Shown here: in pieces, positions 12,625 through 12,697 of the stretch
Numbering within the stretch: position 1 is the first letter of the stretch
How the letters are laid out: each line of letters starts with the position of its first letter
Origin: Treponema sp.
GTDB taxonomy: Bacteria > Spirochaetota > Spirochaetia > Treponematales > Treponemataceae
Direction of reading: 5' to 3'
Assembly: GCA_018385415.1 (NCBI GenBank)
Contig: JAHAZA010000091.1
Coordinates: 1 to 12,697 of the forward strand
Length of the DNA stretch: 12,697 bases
Position numbers and translations under genes: made by a program
The notes under the pieces: generated by a model
What the model was told of the DNA's origin: nothing
The model's input: the letters and a program-made list of their open reading frames with translations, nothing else
Database searches by the model: none

Positions 12625-12697
12625 CACTCGCCGCTAAGGCAAGTGCAGCAACAAAAGTTGCAAGATATTTGAAATATAAAATCAGGGAAGGAAAGAA
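12625..12697 (+). other. Structured leader at the window end
   Basis: Three small hairpins follow the predicted start: CACTcGCC / GGCaAGTG (12625-12645, one C/A mismatch, 5-nt loop), GCAAC / GTTGC (12648-12661, AAAA loop) and ATATT / AATAT (12665-12677). The window ends with a purine-rich GGGAAGGAAAG (12685-12695) that could be a ribosome site if a start codon follows. No known riboswitch or tRNA is recognised. Confidence 0.45.

Noticed and set aside
12625..12697. tRNA or rRNA start at the window end
   Set aside because: No cloverleaf, no TPsiC-like arm and no recognisable 16S start within the window; only promoter and leader hairpins can be supported.

Overview
The window looks like chromosomal DNA from a low-GC, gut- or rumen-type Treponema (Spirochaetota). 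The basis is the AT-rich composition, the protein styles (a cytosolic LacI-like sensor fused to GGDEF, a PilZ protein with a divergent N-terminal domain, a lysine-rich H1-like protein) and sigma70-type promoters. The taxon is an inference from gene style, not from a marker gene. All main genes are intact. I see no insertion sequence, phage gene, CRISPR array, tRNA or rRNA gene.

Layout. (1) Positions 1-3526, + strand: an arginine operon argJ-argB-argD behind a promoter that overlaps ARG-box-like inverted repeats. It encodes the cyclic acetyl pathway from glutamate to N-acetylornithine and ornithine, except for ArgC, which is not in the window. The acetylglutamate kinase has the N-terminal helix typical of arginine-inhibited enzymes. 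(2) 3620-5275, + strand: a regulated family II (Mn-dependent) inorganic pyrophosphatase with CBS and DRTGG inserts, probably from its own promoter. (3) 5276-5361: a convergent junction with a long hairpin and a short possible gene remnant. (4) 5362-10265, - strand, read right to left: a PilZ protein, then guaA (a long GMP synthase resembling the eukaryotic form), then a LacI-like sensor/GGDEF diguanylate cyclase only 25 bp after guaA. (5) 10346-11806, - strand: asnS with a clear intrinsic terminator. (6) 11951-12427, + strand: a small H1-like lysine-rich protein divergent from asnS, ending at a strong terminator. (7) 12549-12697: phased A-tracts, a near-consensus extended -10 promoter and a leader with three small hairpins, for a gene or stable RNA beyond the window.

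The most interesting arrangement is (4). GMP synthase, on the route to GTP, sits between a predicted c-di-GMP receptor (PilZ) and a predicted c-di-GMP synthase (GGDEF with an intact RxxD inhibitory site). Precursor supply, synthesis and sensing of one signal may therefore be co-located. A second pattern is that ppaC and the PilZ gene lack a proper Shine-Dalgarno sequence and have promoter-like hexamers placed so that transcription would start at or within a few bases of the ATG, suggesting leaderless mRNAs. No clearly new system is evident; these are regulatory and contextual leads.
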